Source: Pseudomonas fluorescens
GTDB lineage: Bacteria > Pseudomonadota > Gammaproteobacteria > Pseudomonadales > Pseudomonadaceae
Assembly (NCBI RefSeq): GCF_902497875.1
Contig: NZ_CABVHY010000008.1
Location: 124,001 to 188,000 of the forward strand
Direction: 5' to 3'
Length of the DNA stretch: 64,000 nucleotides
Both the position numbers and the translations under genes were made by a program. Below the pieces are notes generated by a model. That model was not told where the DNA came from and did no database searches. It saw only the letters and a program-made list of their open reading frames with translations. Each line of letters opens with the position of its first letter. Position 1 is the first letter of the stretch. Positions 1 to 10,900 of this stretch are shown here, piece after piece.

Positions 1-1288
1 CGAAGAAGTCCTTGTAGGCGAATCCCAGTTCAATATTGGCCATCTCCAGCGCCGGCCCGGGACGTTTGGCCAACAGATCGAACCACATCCCTTCGTTGGG
101 CTGGATCTGAATCCTCAGGTAGGTCGGTTGCAACTCATCGACTTCGGTATCGCGGAACTGCGCGTAGGGCGCAGGCTTGAAGCAGATGCAGATTTCCGTA
201 TCGCGCACGCTCATGCGCTTGCCGGTGCGCAGGTAGAACGGCACCCCGACCCAACGCCAATTGTCGATCATGACTTTAAGTGCAACATAGGTTTCAACAT
301 TGCTGTCGGGCGCCACTTTCGGCTCTTCGCGGTAACCGGCCACGGGTTCGCCGCCAAGCTCGCCCGCCGCGTACTGGCCGCGCACGGAATTGGCTCGCGC
401 CTCCTCGGTGGACCAAGGGCGGATCGCGCCGATGACTTTGGCTTTCTCCCCACGCACCGCGTCGGCGCCAAACGCCGCCGGCGGTTCCATCGCGACCATC
501 GCCAGCAATTGGAACAAGTGGTTGGGCACCATGTCCCGCAACGCGCCGGTGGTTTCGTAGAAACTGCCGCGGGTCTCGACGCCGACGGTTTCAGCCGCGG
601 TAATCTGCACGTGGTCGATGTAGTGGTTGTTCCAGAAGGCCTCGAACAGGCTGTTGGAGAACCGGCTGACCAGAATGTTCTGGACGGTTTCCTTACCCAG
701 GTAGTGGTCGATCCGGAAGATCTGCTTCTCGGTCATGACCTTGAGCAGACAGGCATTTAGTGCTTCCGCGGTTTGCAGATCGGAGCCGAAGGGTTTCTCG
801 ACGACCACCCGGCGAAAAGCTTCCGGGGTTTCTTCAAGCAGGCCGGCAGAACCCAGGCGACGCACCACTTCACTGAAAAAGCGCGGCGCGGTCGCCAGGT
901 AGAACACCGCATTCCCGGTGCCGCTGGCGGCGATTTTCGCCGCCAGCGCTTGATAGGTGCTGTCGTCGAGGAAGTCGCCCTGCACGTAGCTGATGTTCCT
1001 GGCCAGCTTGGCCCACAACGTCGGGTCCAGGGTGTCCTGGCCTTTGCCGACTTTGTTGGCGACCTCGGTACGGATGAAGTCTTCGAGCTTCTTGGCGAAG
1101 TCCGCATCGCTGATAGCGTTGTGGTCGACGCCAACAATGTGCAGACCATCGCTGAGCAAACCGTCACGACTGAGGTTGTACAGCGCCGGCATCAACAGGC
1201 GCTTGACCAGGTCACCGTGAGCGCCGAACAGGAACAGCGTGGTCGGCGGCGCGGGTTGGGCCTTGTTCTTTTTTCGCCGTGCAGTCAT
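1..1288 (-). CDS. zwf: Glucose-6-phosphate 1-dehydrogenase, 3' end cut by window
   Basis: Oxidises glucose 6-phosphate to 6-phosphogluconolactone with NAD(P)+, feeding the Entner-Doudoroff and pentose phosphate routes in the cytoplasm. Reading from the ATG at 1288, the N-terminus carries the nucleotide-binding motif [20 protein letters not shown], and the active-site motif RIDHYLGKE follows about 200 residues in; 429 codons are visible before the window edge, so the C-terminus is missing here. The ATG overlaps the gnd stop as ATGA, so the two genes are almost certainly one transcript with coupled translation. The pairing fits sugar catabolism in Pseudomonas. Other reading frames in this stretch are shadows. 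Confidence 0.96.
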   Translation of the reverse strand, partial: MTARRKKNKAQPAPPTTLFLFGAHGDLVKRLLMPALYNLSRDGLLSDGLHIVGVDHNAISDADFAKKLEDFIRTEVANKVGKGQDTLDPTLWAKLARNISYVQGDFLDDSTYQALAAKIAASGTGNAVFYLATAPRFFSEVVRRLGSAGLLEETPEAFRRVVVEKPFGSDLQTAEALNACLLKVMTEKQIFRIDHYLGKETVQNILVSRFSNSLFEAFWNNHYIDHVQITAAETVGVETRGSFYETTGALRDMVPNHLFQLLAMVAMEPPAAFGADAVRGEKAKVIGAIRPWSTEEARANSVRGQYAAGELGGEPVAGYREEPKVAPDSNVETYVALKVMIDNWRWVGVPFYLRTGKRMSVRDTEICICFKPAPYAQFRDTEVDELQPTYLRIQIQPNEGMWFDLLAKRPGPALEMANIELGFAYKDFF

Positions 1289-2265
1289 TTTTTCGGGGTC
1301 TCGACATGGCCACCAAAGCCGAAGCGCATGGCCGACAACAGTTTGTCGCCATAGGTGCTTTGCTGGCGCGAGCGAAAGCGCGCGAACAGTGAGTTGGACA
1401 GTACCGGGACCGGCACCGATTGCTCCATGGCGGCTTCGATGGTCCAGCGGCCCTCGCCACTGTCGGCCACGGCGCCAGAGTAACTGTCGAGTTTCGGGTC
1501 GCTGGCCAGGGCGTCAGCCGTCAGGTCCAGCAGCCAGGACGAAACCACACTGCCGCGACGCCAGACTTCGGCGATGTCCGCGACATTCAGGTCGAAACGT
1601 TGATCTTCCGGAAGGTTTTCCGAAGACTTGGTCTTGAGGATGTCAAAACCTTCGGCGAAGGCCTGCATCATGCCGTACTCGATGCCATTGTGGATCATCT
1701 TCACGAAGTGCCCGGAACCCGCTGGCCCGGCGTGGATGTAACCGCGCTCGGCACGATCATCCTCGGCGACCCGGTCCCGGGTTCGCGGTATGTCGCCCAG
1801 GCCTGGCGCCAGACTGTCGAACAGTGGATCAAGGCGTTTGACCACCTCGCTATCGCCGCCGATCATCATGCAGTAACCGCGCTCCAGGCCCCAGACACCG
1901 CCGGAGGTGCCGACGTCGACATAACGAATGCCTTTTTCCGACAAGGTCCTGGCGCGACGAATGTCGTCCTTATAGAAGGTGTTGCCGCCGTCGATGATCA
2001 CATCGTCGGCGTCGAGCAATTGGCTCAGGGTGTCGATGGTCTCTTCGGTCGGTGCGCCGGCCGGTAGCATGACCCAGACCGCGCGAGGTTTTTCCAGGCC
2101 GGCGACCAGTGCTGGCAAATCCGTGACGCCGGTGGCGCCCTCTTCGCTCAAGGCGCTGACGAACGTCGCATTGCGGTCATAGACCACGGTGGTGTGCCCA
2201 TTGAGCATCAAGCGTCGCGCAATATTGCCGCCCATGCGGCCTAGTCCAATGATCCCCAGTTGCAT
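1285..2265 (-). CDS. gnd: 6-phosphogluconate dehydrogenase, decarboxylating (short form)
   Basis: Converts 6-phosphogluconate to ribulose 5-phosphate and CO2. At 326 aa it is the short GntZ/YqeC-type enzyme rather than the roughly 470-aa form; short forms are often NAD-preferring, which is a family inference. The Rossmann motif [13 protein letters not shown] is at residues 7-19, the substrate loop with GTSGG lies near residue 123, and [15 protein letters not shown], with the conserved Asn and Glu, near residue 195. The ATG at 2265 has TAGGAG about 10 nt upstream. First gene of a gnd-zwf operon, with its stop overlapping the zwf start. A plausible promoter (TTGAGC, 16 nt, TATTTA on the minus strand) lies within 75 nt upstream, but this is weak evidence. 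Confidence 0.95.
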   Translation of the reverse strand: MQLGIIGLGRMGGNIARRLMLNGHTTVVYDRNATFVSALSEEGATGVTDLPALVAGLEKPRAVWVMLPAGAPTEETIDTLSQLLDADDVIIDGGNTFYKDDIRRARTLSEKGIRYVDVGTSGGVWGLERGYCMMIGGDSEVVKRLDPLFDSLAPGLGDIPRTRDRVAEDDRAERGYIHAGPAGSGHFVKMIHNGIEYGMMQAFAEGFDILKTKSSENLPEDQRFDLNVADIAEVWRRGSVVSSWLLDLTADALASDPKLDSYSGAVADSGEGRWTIEAAMEQSVPVPVLSNSLFARFRSRQQSTYGDKLLSAMRFGFGGHVETPKK

Positions 2266-2539
2266 GTGCTGATGCTCCTAACTACAAATAAATACGTGAA
2301 AATGGTTATAGCTCAAGGAGGCTAATGAGGGTTAGTCCAGAGCATCTGGACATAGTTTCCCATCAAACCGCCCGAATGCGCCGGATAACGTCAGAAATCA
2401 CGCCGAAGACACACGGACAATAAAAAATAAAAAAGTTCCCTTTATGTGAAAAAGAAATCAGAATCGGCGTCGATAGTGGTCCAGCCCTCCAGACCGAGCG
2501 GCGAACCACAGTTGTGACACACCATTTGCGAGGTGAGCA

Positions 2540-2725
2540 ATGGGCACTGTACTTTCCGCACGTCCGCCACAAACTCTTTATGTCACCGTCCGTCGTGATG
2601 AATTGCGCCAGCTCAAAGACGAGCGCGAGCAATTATTCAACGAAATTGCCCACCTGCGCCTGCAGTTACAGGCGCTGGGCTGCGACGAGCGGTTTTCGCG
2701 TCCGCTGATCCGCGCGCTGGATTGA
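2540..2725 (+). CDS. Small coiled-coil protein of unknown function
   Basis: A 61-aa protein with an ATG preceded by GAGGTGAGCA and a classic hairpin after the stop, so it looks like a free-standing transcription unit. Residues about 20-47 (RRDELRQLKDEREQLFNEIA and on) form an amphipathic, heptad-like helix with leucines at regular spacing, suggesting a short coiled coil. No signal peptide or membrane segment is seen. A competing frame from 2514 overlaps it but gives an unstructured, stop-prone sequence. Similar small proteins are conserved in Pseudomonas, but I do not recognise a function. Confidence 0.6.
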   Translation: MGTVLSARPPQTLYVTVRRDELRQLKDEREQLFNEIAHLRLQLQALGCDERFSRPLIRALD

Positions 2726-2732
2726 ATACGGA

Positions 2733-2752
2733 GGCTGCCCTCAGGGGCAGCC
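2733..2752 (+). terminator. Hairpin after the small coiled-coil gene
   Basis: Perfect 8-bp stem GGCTGCCC / GGGCAGCC around a short loop, 7 nt after the stop codon at 2725. There is no strong T run on the plus strand, so termination may be shared with the next hairpin. Confidence 0.55.
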
Positions 2753-2756
2753 CCGC

Positions 2757-2784
2757 AAAAACCGTCCCTTAAGGGGCGGTTTTG
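2757..2784. terminator. Bidirectional terminator spanning the toxin stop codon
   Basis: The palindrome AAAACCGTCCC-TTAA-GGGGCGGTTTT has A and T flanks on both sides, so it can terminate both the small gene from the left and the large toxin gene from the right. The TTAA loop contains the toxin's own stop codon (2769-2771, TAA on the minus strand). Confidence 0.65.
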
Positions 2785-5700
2785 AAGAAGTACTGATCGG
2801 CGAACTTCTGGTTGATGTCCGCGGACTTGACAGCCCGAACCTGCGCAGCGTTGCGCGCCTCGCTCAACTGGTCCTGATAGGTCTTGAACCTCAATGCCTT
2901 TAGCTTCAAATGCCCTTTGTTGATTAAACGGGTATTTTTGGCCGGGCAGTGAAAGTGCGCATACCACACCACCTCTTTCTCCCCTTTTACGTTGATGCTT
3001 TTCTCGTCGAGTATCGCGTATTCCAGCAGAAAATCCGCACCCTTGGCGGTGCTTTTGTCTGTCCACACCGGCGCTGCAACGCTGACTTCACCCTGTTCCA
3101 ACAGATACTGAAAACGCCCGGCACTGGGAGGCAGGTCCCTGGATGATTTGATACGCAATAACCTGGCCTCCTCTATCAACCTTGCGCTTTGCTCGCCTAA
3201 CCGGGTCCGCACCTCGACAGTCGCCGGTTTGCGCTCCTGCTCGCTGAGTGCCGCCAAGCCTTGACTGATCTCACTGGCGGTTTTCTCCAGCTCTCTGGCT
3301 CGGTTCTCCAGCATTTCTTGCAGACTGACCGGCTCCGGTGCACTGTTCGTTGGTTTTTTCACCCAGTTGATGAAGGCATCCACGTCGTCGAGCTGGCGCT
3401 TTCCCTTGGCGGTCAAACTGTTCAGTAACCCGGGGTTGGGTTTCACCGGCGGGGCTGGAGGTTCGAGCCGCTCCTGCCAGTTCTCCTGCCCCTCAGGTTT
3501 GTAATAGTTGATCGACTTGCCGCCCAGCGGATCGCTTATGCTGATTTCCTGCGACTCGCCTGCTGACTGAGCAGAAAAATCGCCGACCAGCGTCTCCTGG
3601 TTACGGCTTTTGAATACCCTTTTGGTCGGTTTTCTCGCCCGTTTGACGAGCGGTTTCTTGTGCGGCACTGACAGCACTTCGGGAAATGCCTGGGCCTGGG
3701 GCAGATCCTCATCGAGGATCTGCGCACTTAACGCCTGTTGGGCGCTGGTTCTTAGCTCGCCCAGGCGACTCAGGAAACGTTGCAGGAAATCCTGAGGAAC
3801 AGGCGGACTTTCAGCACTTTCAAGCAGCCTGCCCATCGATATTGCACGGTCATATTGCTGCAGCGCACTTTCCAGCACTTCAATTCGCTCAAATGCCGTA
3901 TAGCCGTCATATTCCAGGATTTCCCATTGCGAGTTCGCCGCTTCGGTTACCTTCGTGGCCCGTAGCACGGCCCTGGCTGTGCTTTGAAAGACCGAATCGG
4001 TTGCTGTCGGGCGCGCGCTGAGTGCGCGCTTCATGCATTCAAGCTCTCTGAGCCGCCAGTGTCTGGAGACCGCTTGACCTTCCAGCAATTCCTGACGAAG
4101 TGCCTTGGCGCTGGAGGCCGCGAATCCTTCAAGCTCATTTATTGTCGACTCCAACGCGCCGGACGCCTCAATGAGGCGAGCTTGAGCATTCAACACCCAG
4201 CGTTGCTCCTTTTCGAAGACGCCCAAAGATAACCACTCATTAGCCCCCGGCTCCAAATCGGGCGCAGGAAACAATTCCTCCCCGGCAAGACCCGAAATGG
4301 GGTTCTCTACCAGCAGGCCGCGGAACTTGTCATAGATCCGTGACTGAACGCTGATGACTTCCTTCAAGTTATAAACGATTTCCTTACTGTAAAAATCGGC
4401 AGCTTGCAGATACACATCGAGAATTTCGCGCCCGAGAACCAGTCGTTCTTGCTGAACTTGCACATAGTTCAAAACGGCCTGCTCGACAGCCAGGTCAGCT
4501 GCGGATAACCGGGGCTGTTGCACCTTTTGCAAGAGTTTGACCAGCGACGGACGCTGCTCATCCGTCGCCGTGTTGATTTTTTCCAGCAGCTCACCGACGG
4601 CCTTGACTACCGGTTTACGGTTTTGAGTGGCACTCTCGATCAGGCGGACTGCGGGTTCAAGCTGGTTTTCCACTGCTGGAAGCCTGGCTGATAATTCCAA
4701 CAATCGGTTATCCCTTGCCTCGAGATCAGCTGCTTTTTTCTTCGCCATGTCCGCCAGACTCCGCTTGGCTCCCGGGTCCTTTTTCAGCCCCCCACCCCGC
4801 ACCCGAAACTCTGGAGCCACCTCCCAGAGACCGCGTCCATTGTGTCTTAGCTGCAGCCAGGAAATCGGCTTGCCCTGGCCGTCCAGCAGGAACACGTTCT
4901 CGCCCCCGGCCGGAGAAACCTCAGCCCAGCCCTGCCCGCGAAGCCTTGCAGGAACACGGGCAAACCAACGGCCTTCGACCACCCGAATGCCGTTCAACGG
5001 CGCTGCCTGAACAGGCCCCTGGCCTTGCAGGGTGTTTTTGATCAAGCGCTCCAGTAACGCTTGTGCATCACCGGACATCGAGGTGGAGAAATCCACCACC
5101 GTGTCGGCTTTTTCCAGGAATCGCGCGCCATCCGCTGCATCCTTGAATCGGATGCCCGGCTCAGCGCTTGCGCGGGCACCGGGGCGAGCCCTGGGCACAC
5201 TCGCAGGAACCGCGGACAGTTCATCGACCCGACTGATCAGCCTCGATCCCAATGAGTTCAGCCCATGGGTCAGCAAGACCACCCCCAGATTGACCAATAG
5301 CTGAACCAACAGTGTCTGAGCCGGTACATGATCGTCTTGCTTTTCGGCTTCTACGACTTCCTTCAGGTTCTGCGCCAAGGCAACCATCGCGCCAACCACA
5401 GCCCAAGGCCCCTCTACAAACGGGAAAACGGCATTGGCAAGCGCCCAGCGTGCCGCGTTGAACCGTTCCCAGCGGAACTCGTCCCCCGATACGGTTTTTT
5501 CATCCGCGCCGCGGATCACGATTTTCGCGTTGGCTTCATACAGATGAGGGAGGGGATCCCCGTCAAACGCGGTCTTTGAGAGTAACGGATGGCTGGCTTT
5601 TCGGGTCCATAAGCCTGTCCCCTTCAAAAAAAACAGAAAATCGATCGAATAGCCCGTGTCCGGGTCCTTGAAACCATTGCTGACATAGGTCGCTCGGGCA

Positions 5701-7757
5701 TCAGGTTCGAGCCACTCCAGAATACTGTCGCGCAGCGATTGGGGTTTGCGGGTGCCGTCGGGGTGCGTGACAGACGTGCCCCTGGGTGTATTACTGCGGA
5801 CCTCCTCCATAAATGCATAGCGGGAAGGAAATTCGATCAACGACTCTTCATAAAACGGCCGGTAGAGCACAATCACATCATTCGGATAGTTGACATCCGG
5901 CCTGGGGCCGATCAAGAACATGTTGCGCACTTCTCCCGATGGCTTCCAGTAGGCCTGTTCGACATCGGAGTGCGCCTGTTCGAGGGAGGGTTCAAACGAA
6001 AGCGGCCCGATCACGATTTCGCGTCCATCGACATAACGGCCCGCAGCGGTGGGCTGCATCAGTGCCGCGACATAACGATAACCCAGCGACGAAAACCCTG
6101 ATTCGCCCTTGATCTTCAGCTTCAGGGCCTGCATCGGCAATTGAACCCGCAACTGCTGCCCATAGCGTTTTTCGCGTTCTGTTCGTTGCGACGGGTCATC
6201 GAGGAGCTGACGCTTGACCTTCTCCGGGTAGGCTTTGCCGATGTCCACCTCAGCGATCAGCGTTCTCAGGTACTCGGGCGTGATCCAGGAAGGAACTGCA
6301 GAACCATCTTCGTAGTTGATCGTGGTCAAAATGAACGGCAGGCCGAGGAGGTGTTTCAAGGAGCGCTGGGTAAGGCTCACTGTTTCGATAGAGTAATCCT
6401 GAGTATGAATATCTCCATCGATGACCTCGAAGGGCGACCTGTTACTTCGGTACTGCGAGACCATGATCCTGTCCGGATCAAGGCTCCCTGTTTCCTCAGG
6501 TTCTTCATGCCTGCGCTGTTCGGCAATCTGCCTGGCCGCCTGCGCGACCAAGGCCTTGTGCAGAGCCTGGCGGGCAAAGGGTTCGAGCGACTCGATATCA
6601 TGATTGTAGGGCTTGCCAGCGCTCTGCTGCTCATACACCGCCTGATCGCAAACATAGCGACTGTATTGCTCCACGTCCTCACCGCTCGCGCGCTTCAACC
6701 AGTCACTGAGCGTGTCCCGCACCTCCAGAAACCGCGTTTGTTGATCCCCTCCCGGGCTTCGATCGATGATCGATGGCGCCAGCTCGGTCAACTGCTCATA
6801 ACGCTTTTCCAGCGCCGCCAGGTCCTGACCGGCCAATGGTTCGAGCGATTTCAGGCTCTCGAGCTGGTTATTGAGTAACGCCTGCGCCAAGGTGACAAAA
6901 ACATTTCCCGCTGTTTCATAAGGCTGTATATCGACGGCCTCGATCAGCAACCGGTCAGTCAGTCTGGCACCTTCCTGATCCGCAAAATCGTTAAGTGACG
7001 CAAACACCTTGAAGGCACCTGAGGGGCCGAACAACAGGACAATTTCACGGTCATTGACCCTGCGCGTTACCAGTATCTGTGCGAGCAAAGACACAACCTG
7101 TGCAGGGGCGGCGTGGAGGGTGCAGCCCACCAGAAAAACCTGGGCACACTGCTGGCCATACATCGCGCTACGCTCATCCTTGACCGGGCAGTTGATGACT
7201 TGCATCAGAGTCTCGGTTTGTTCGGTGTCCAGTGGGGTCGAGGGCGCGAGCTCTGTGACTCGGGTCAGCAAGGCGAACTTGATCGCATTGCCGAGCCAGC
7301 GCCCGCGCGTGTCGCCAAACAAAGGTAATTCGCTCCAGTATTCCACCAGCGCCTGTTGCAGAGCAGGCACAATTGCCTCTGGCAATACCTGCAAAAACGC
7401 CTCGACCCGCTGCATATCCACCAATAGATTGTGATTGATGCCGACGCTCAGGTAGTGCTCTTGCGGGTCCTCCCAGCGTTCCTTGCCCGTCATGCTTTGG
7501 GTCACGATATCCAGCAGAGATTTACGCAGATAGCCGTCGATGCGCCGGCCTTTTTTGTCGGTTACCCAGTTAGGGATATTCAGGGTTGTTTTGGACAAGT
7601 CGACATCCAGTGCAGGGTATTCACTCTTCAGCGCCTGGCTGAACAGGTCCTGTGCTACCGATGCCAAGGTCGGCCGAGTGCGGAACCTGGCGGATACCGC
7701 TTGCGCCAGGGAATCGTAGGATAGCGTGTTATCCAATAGTGTTTGATCGTTAGGCAT
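2769..7757 (-). CDS. Giant toxin-like protein (DUF6543 / dermonecrotic-toxin-like), paralogue A
   Basis: A 1,662-aa protein of the large Pseudomonas family usually described as carrying a dermonecrotic-toxin-like N-terminal region (DUF6543); I assign this from overall likeness, not a search. The first 600 residues include LAQAVSARFRTRPTLASVAQ and a conserved block around IAEVDIGKAYPEKVKRQLLD. Two hydrophobic stretches at residues about 770-840 could insert in membranes. A long helical, glutamine/leucine-rich region follows, and a conserved C-terminal module contains WTDKSTAKGADFLLEYAIL and WYAHFHCPAKNT. No signal peptide is seen. The ATG at 7757 (MPNDQ) follows CAGGACGTTGAAA; the TTG two codons earlier is less likely. 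It shares architecture and leader with the next gene. The target is unknown, and delivery by the nearby T6SS is only a possibility. Confidence 0.7.
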   Translation of the reverse strand: MPNDQTLLDNTLSYDSLAQAVSARFRTRPTLASVAQDLFSQALKSEYPALDVDLSKTTLNIPNWVTDKKGRRIDGYLRKSLLDIVTQSMTGKERWEDPQEHYLSVGINHNLLVDMQRVEAFLQVLPEAIVPALQQALVEYWSELPLFGDTRGRWLGNAIKFALLTRVTELAPSTPLDTEQTETLMQVINCPVKDERSAMYGQQCAQVFLVGCTLHAAPAQVVSLLAQILVTRRVNDREIVLLFGPSGAFKVFASLNDFADQEGARLTDRLLIEAVDIQPYETAGNVFVTLAQALLNNQLESLKSLEPLAGQDLAALEKRYEQLTELAPSIIDRSPGGDQQTRFLEVRDTLSDWLKRASGEDVEQYSRYVCDQAVYEQQSAGKPYNHDIESLEPFARQALHKALVAQAARQIAEQRRHEEPEETGSLDPDRIMVSQYRSNRSPFEVIDGDIHTQDYSIETVSLTQRSLKHLLGLPFILTTINYEDGSAVPSWITPEYLRTLIAEVDIGKAYPEKVKRQLLDDPSQRTEREKRYGQQLRVQLPMQALKLKIKGESGFSSLGYRYVAALMQPTAAGRYVDGREIVIGPLSFEPSLEQAHSDVEQAYWKPSGEVRNMFLIGPRPDVNYPNDVIVLYRPFYEESLIEFPSRYAFMEEVRSNTPRGTSVTHPDGTRKPQSLRDSILEWLEPDARATYVSNGFKDPDTGYSIDFLFFLKGTGLWTRKASHPLLSKTAFDGDPLPHLYEANAKIVIRGADEKTVSGDEFRWERFNAARWALANAVFPFVEGPWAVVGAMVALAQNLKEVVEAEKQDDHVPAQTLLVQLLVNLGVVLLTHGLNSLGSRLISRVDELSAVPASVPRARPGARASAEPGIRFKDAADGARFLEKADTVVDFSTSMSGDAQALLERLIKNTLQGQGPVQAAPLNGIRVVEGRWFARVPARLRGQGWAEVSPAGGENVFLLDGQGKPISWLQLRHNGRGLWEVAPEFRVRGGGLKKDPGAKRSLADMAKKKAADLEARDNRLLELSARLPAVENQLEPAVRLIESATQNRKPVVKAVGELLEKINTATDEQRPSLVKLLQKVQQPRLSAADLAVEQAVLNYVQVQQERLVLGREILDVYLQAADFYSKEIVYNLKEVISVQSRIYDKFRGLLVENPISGLAGEELFPAPDLEPGANEWLSLGVFEKEQRWVLNAQARLIEASGALESTINELEGFAASSAKALRQELLEGQAVSRHWRLRELECMKRALSARPTATDSVFQSTARAVLRATKVTEAANSQWEILEYDGYTAFERIEVLESALQQYDRAISMGRLLESAESPPVPQDFLQRFLSRLGELRTSAQQALSAQILDEDLPQAQAFPEVLSVPHKKPLVKRARKPTKRVFKSRNQETLVGDFSAQSAGESQEISISDPLGGKSINYYKPEGQENWQERLEPPAPPVKPNPGLLNSLTAKGKRQLDDVDAFINWVKKPTNSAPEPVSLQEMLENRARELEKTASEISQGLAALSEQERKPATVEVRTRLGEQSARLIEEARLLRIKSSRDLPPSAGRFQYLLEQGEVSVAAPVWTDKSTAKGADFLLEYAILDEKSINVKGEKEVVWYAHFHCPAKNTRLINKGHLKLKALRFKTYQDQLSEARNAAQVRAVKSADINQKFADQYFFKTAP

Positions 7758-7811
7758 TTTCAACGTCCTGTTGATTGATCCATTTTATCGACAACGGCAC
7801 AGTTTAATGTG

Positions 7812-7829
7812 GCAGGCCAGCCAGCCTGC
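7812..7829 (-). promoter_or_regulatory. Leader hairpin upstream of toxin paralogue A
   Basis: Inverted repeat GCAGGC / GCCTGC with a 6-nt loop, about 55 nt upstream of the ATG on the minus strand. An equivalent hairpin at a similar position precedes paralogue B, and nearby bases (TTCA and the ATTTAAT tract) also match between the two leaders. This suggests a shared regulatory leader, or the relic of the duplication. Confidence 0.4.
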
Positions 7830-7922
7830 TTCAGTCGTATTTAATCCGTTCCCGACAACGCATCGGCGATATTCATTTACCGCTATCGGCCGCGTTATGC
7901 GATAGCGACAGTGCAACTTGGA

Positions 7923-7948
7923 TTGCGCCTGCTTTGCAGCAGGCGCAA
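7923..7948 (-). terminator. Hairpin after toxin paralogue B
   Basis: An 11-bp perfect stem TTGCGCCTGCT / AGCAGGCGCAA with a 4-nt loop, 12 nt beyond the stop of the gene at 7961. It lacks a long T tract on the minus strand but is strong enough to be a transcript end. Confidence 0.55.
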
Positions 7949-7960
7949 AGGTTGACCGCG

Positions 7961-10900
7961 TTACGGCGTTGGAGGATGGGGGACGAAGAAGTACTTCTTC
8001 GCGAACTCGGATTGCAGGGTGCCCGGATAAACCACAGCCCCCGGATCGCCTCCAGCGTCTTTCAACTGGTCCTTGACGGTTTTGAATCTTAAGCGGCTCA
8101 TCTTCAAGTGTGCTTCGCGCAGGGCAAGTACATTTTTGGCAGCACAATGAAAGTGCGCATACCACACGATTTTTTTACCACTTCGAGACGTGCTGTCGAG
8201 TATTTCGTACTCCAGTAGAAAGTCCGCTTCACTCGAGGTGGATTTGTCTGTCCAGGATGAAGTTCCAACATGAACTTCACCTTGTTCCAGCAGATACTGG
8301 AGGCTTCCTGCAGTGGGCGGTAATTGCTTGGTTGCGTTAATGCGCAGTGTTTTCCCTTCTTTTATCAACTGTCCGCTTGCCTGCTTCAACCCTTGATAGA
8401 CCCGGATAGCCGCTGCTCGATCGTCACCTGTGGCATTTTGCATCTTGCTGTTGAGATCCAGCGCAATGTCACTCATTTTTGTTGCCTGAGCCAAAAACCT
8501 GTCCTCCAGACTGGCTGGCTCACGATACAGATAGCCATCTCTTTTATATTCAACGATCAGTTTGTTTACGCCATTGAGAAGGTTCTGGCCCGTTTTGACC
8601 AGCCTGGGCAGCCCTGGAACAGGTTTTGATACCACAGGTTCTTTTGGCTCATCAACGATTCGCTGCCGGTAAAGGTCTTCACCCTCATGCCGGTAATAGA
8701 TAATGTCTTTCCCAGTGTAGGAATCCTTCACCGCCACTGTCTCGTCGGGCTCACTCGGGGTTATTTCCTGAGCATCGCCCACCCGATAGCCACCTGAGGT
8801 GTTAATCAGGCGCTCTTTGGGGCGTTTGATCCGCTTGCGTGGTTTTTTCGGGACTGCCTGAGTGGGCTGCTCGATATCTATTGAACCAGACGCTTGCTGC
8901 ACATCCTCAAGGATCGAATCCGATAACTCTTTTTCGGCAATGTTGCGGAAGTCTCCCAATACACGCAAAAACTCTTTCAGGAACTTTTGCGGCACATAAG
9001 TCGTTGAGCCATCGCCTTTTAGAAGAATCTTCGCCAGGTGTTCGGCGTCATTGTAAGTACTGACAGCTTCTTGCAGCAGACCGATACGTTGTGTGGCGGT
9101 GAAACCCTCTGTAGAGTTAAGCGTCAACAACGCTAAACTCCTGTTCCCCAGCTCCATGGTGCTCAGACCCTCCAGGCTGGTGATTTCTGCAAGGCTGGGT
9201 TCAACAGCAGGATCACCCGCAAGCGCGCCTCTCAAACTGACCAGTTCCGTCACCCTGATCTGATCCGTTGTCTTTGGGCGTTTATCCGTAATGTCTCTGA
9301 GGAGTTTAACGGGTTTAGACAAGTAGCCTGTCTGCCACGTCAGCCCCTTCCTCGTACTTCTATCCAGCTTTTCCAGTTCGGCCATGGCTGACTCAAGCTT
9401 TTCACTCACCTTGATCCGTTCTGGTAAAGCCTTGATCACTCTTTCTCGTGCTTCAAGAATGCCGCTGTAGGGAGCTTCTGTTACAGCAGACATGGATTGA
9501 TAATGAAGGGGGAATACGTCTTTCTCCGTAAAGCCAAGCTCTGGCCAGATTGCCGACATAACGTGCAACGTTTCCTCGAGAGTGCCGTAACTCAGCACCG
9601 TATTATTCAAATTATCAATAATAGCTTCACGATTATAGTCTTTATCTGTTTTTAGAATCTTCACGGCCTCCTCAAGCCACTGGGAGCACGTCTTATGACC
9701 ATCAAGATACACCCGGGTCTTTTTTTTGCACTCCAGATCTGCATTGCGCAACTCTTTTCTCAGGGTTTCAAGTTTGTTAACCGCTGCGCTCAGCGCAGAA
9801 TCGGTAAGTGATTTCATGTTTTCAATGTGCGCATTGATTTCATCGGCTTTCGAGCGAGCCTTCTGGAGCGCCATGTTTGCAGCGTCTCTCGCCGGAATCA
9901 GCTCCCGTTCCACAGTGGCTGCACGCGTGTCGAGCACCTTGACCCTGGAGGCATTTGTCTCGCGCCGCGTCCGTAGTTGCGAGTCGGCGAACACATCGGA
10001 CAGATACCGGCTCATTCCCGGTCCCCCACCACGCACCTTGAACTCGGGAGCCACATCCCATTCGTCATTTTTGAGATTTTTTTTCAGTTCCAGCCATTGA
10101 ATCGGGTCGCCCTTATTGTCAAGTATCACGACCTTCTTGCCCTCGGCAGGACTGACCCGAGCCCAACCGTTGCCGGCGACACTGGGACGCACCTTTGCAT
10201 ACCAGCGACCATCGAGTACGACGATGCTTGGAAGCGCAGGTGCAGTGATGACCGGACCCTTGCCGTCCGGGAACAGAATGAGGAAACGCTCGAGCAATTG
10301 ACGCGAGTTGGCGCAGATCGGTGTAGCGAAATTCAGCGCGCTGTCGGTTATGGCTTTCGAAACAGCGGACCCTATCGGTGGTTTCATGATCGTTTTGACT
10401 TCAGCGACGCCGGGTCTGCGAACGATCGAAGGATGCTCGTAGGAAGCGATCGGGACTGCGGAACCGATCGAGAGGCGATGGATCAACACGGCCACCGCCA
10501 GGTTGATCAACAGGTTGTAGCTCAAGTCTTGCGTGGGTTCGCTGTCGCCCTCTGCCAGCGACTGCAACGCTTGCAGCACACTGGTCTCCATGACAAACAG
10601 CCAGCCAATCGCAGCCGCAGGGCCACTTACGAACGGCAATACCGCATTCAGGACGCCATTGAAAACGCTCCAGCCCAGCCCTATGAGCGTAGCCCAGCGG
10701 TACTCCGCATTCGACAGCGTTTGCTCGTCTGCCAATTGAGCCAGGACCTTGGCGTTTGCTTCATAAAGATGGGCCAGTAAATCACCGCTCAGGACCTGCA
10801 CGTCGAACCTGGCGGGCGTCGAAGGGAGCAAATCGCCGCCAAATATTATCCCTACGGGATGTGGTTCCTGAAATCCACCATTGTCATAGATTTTTCGTAC

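Noticed and set aside
128..2067. Several plus-strand open frames opposite zwf and gnd
   Set aside because: They are antisense shadows of two strongly conserved enzymes.
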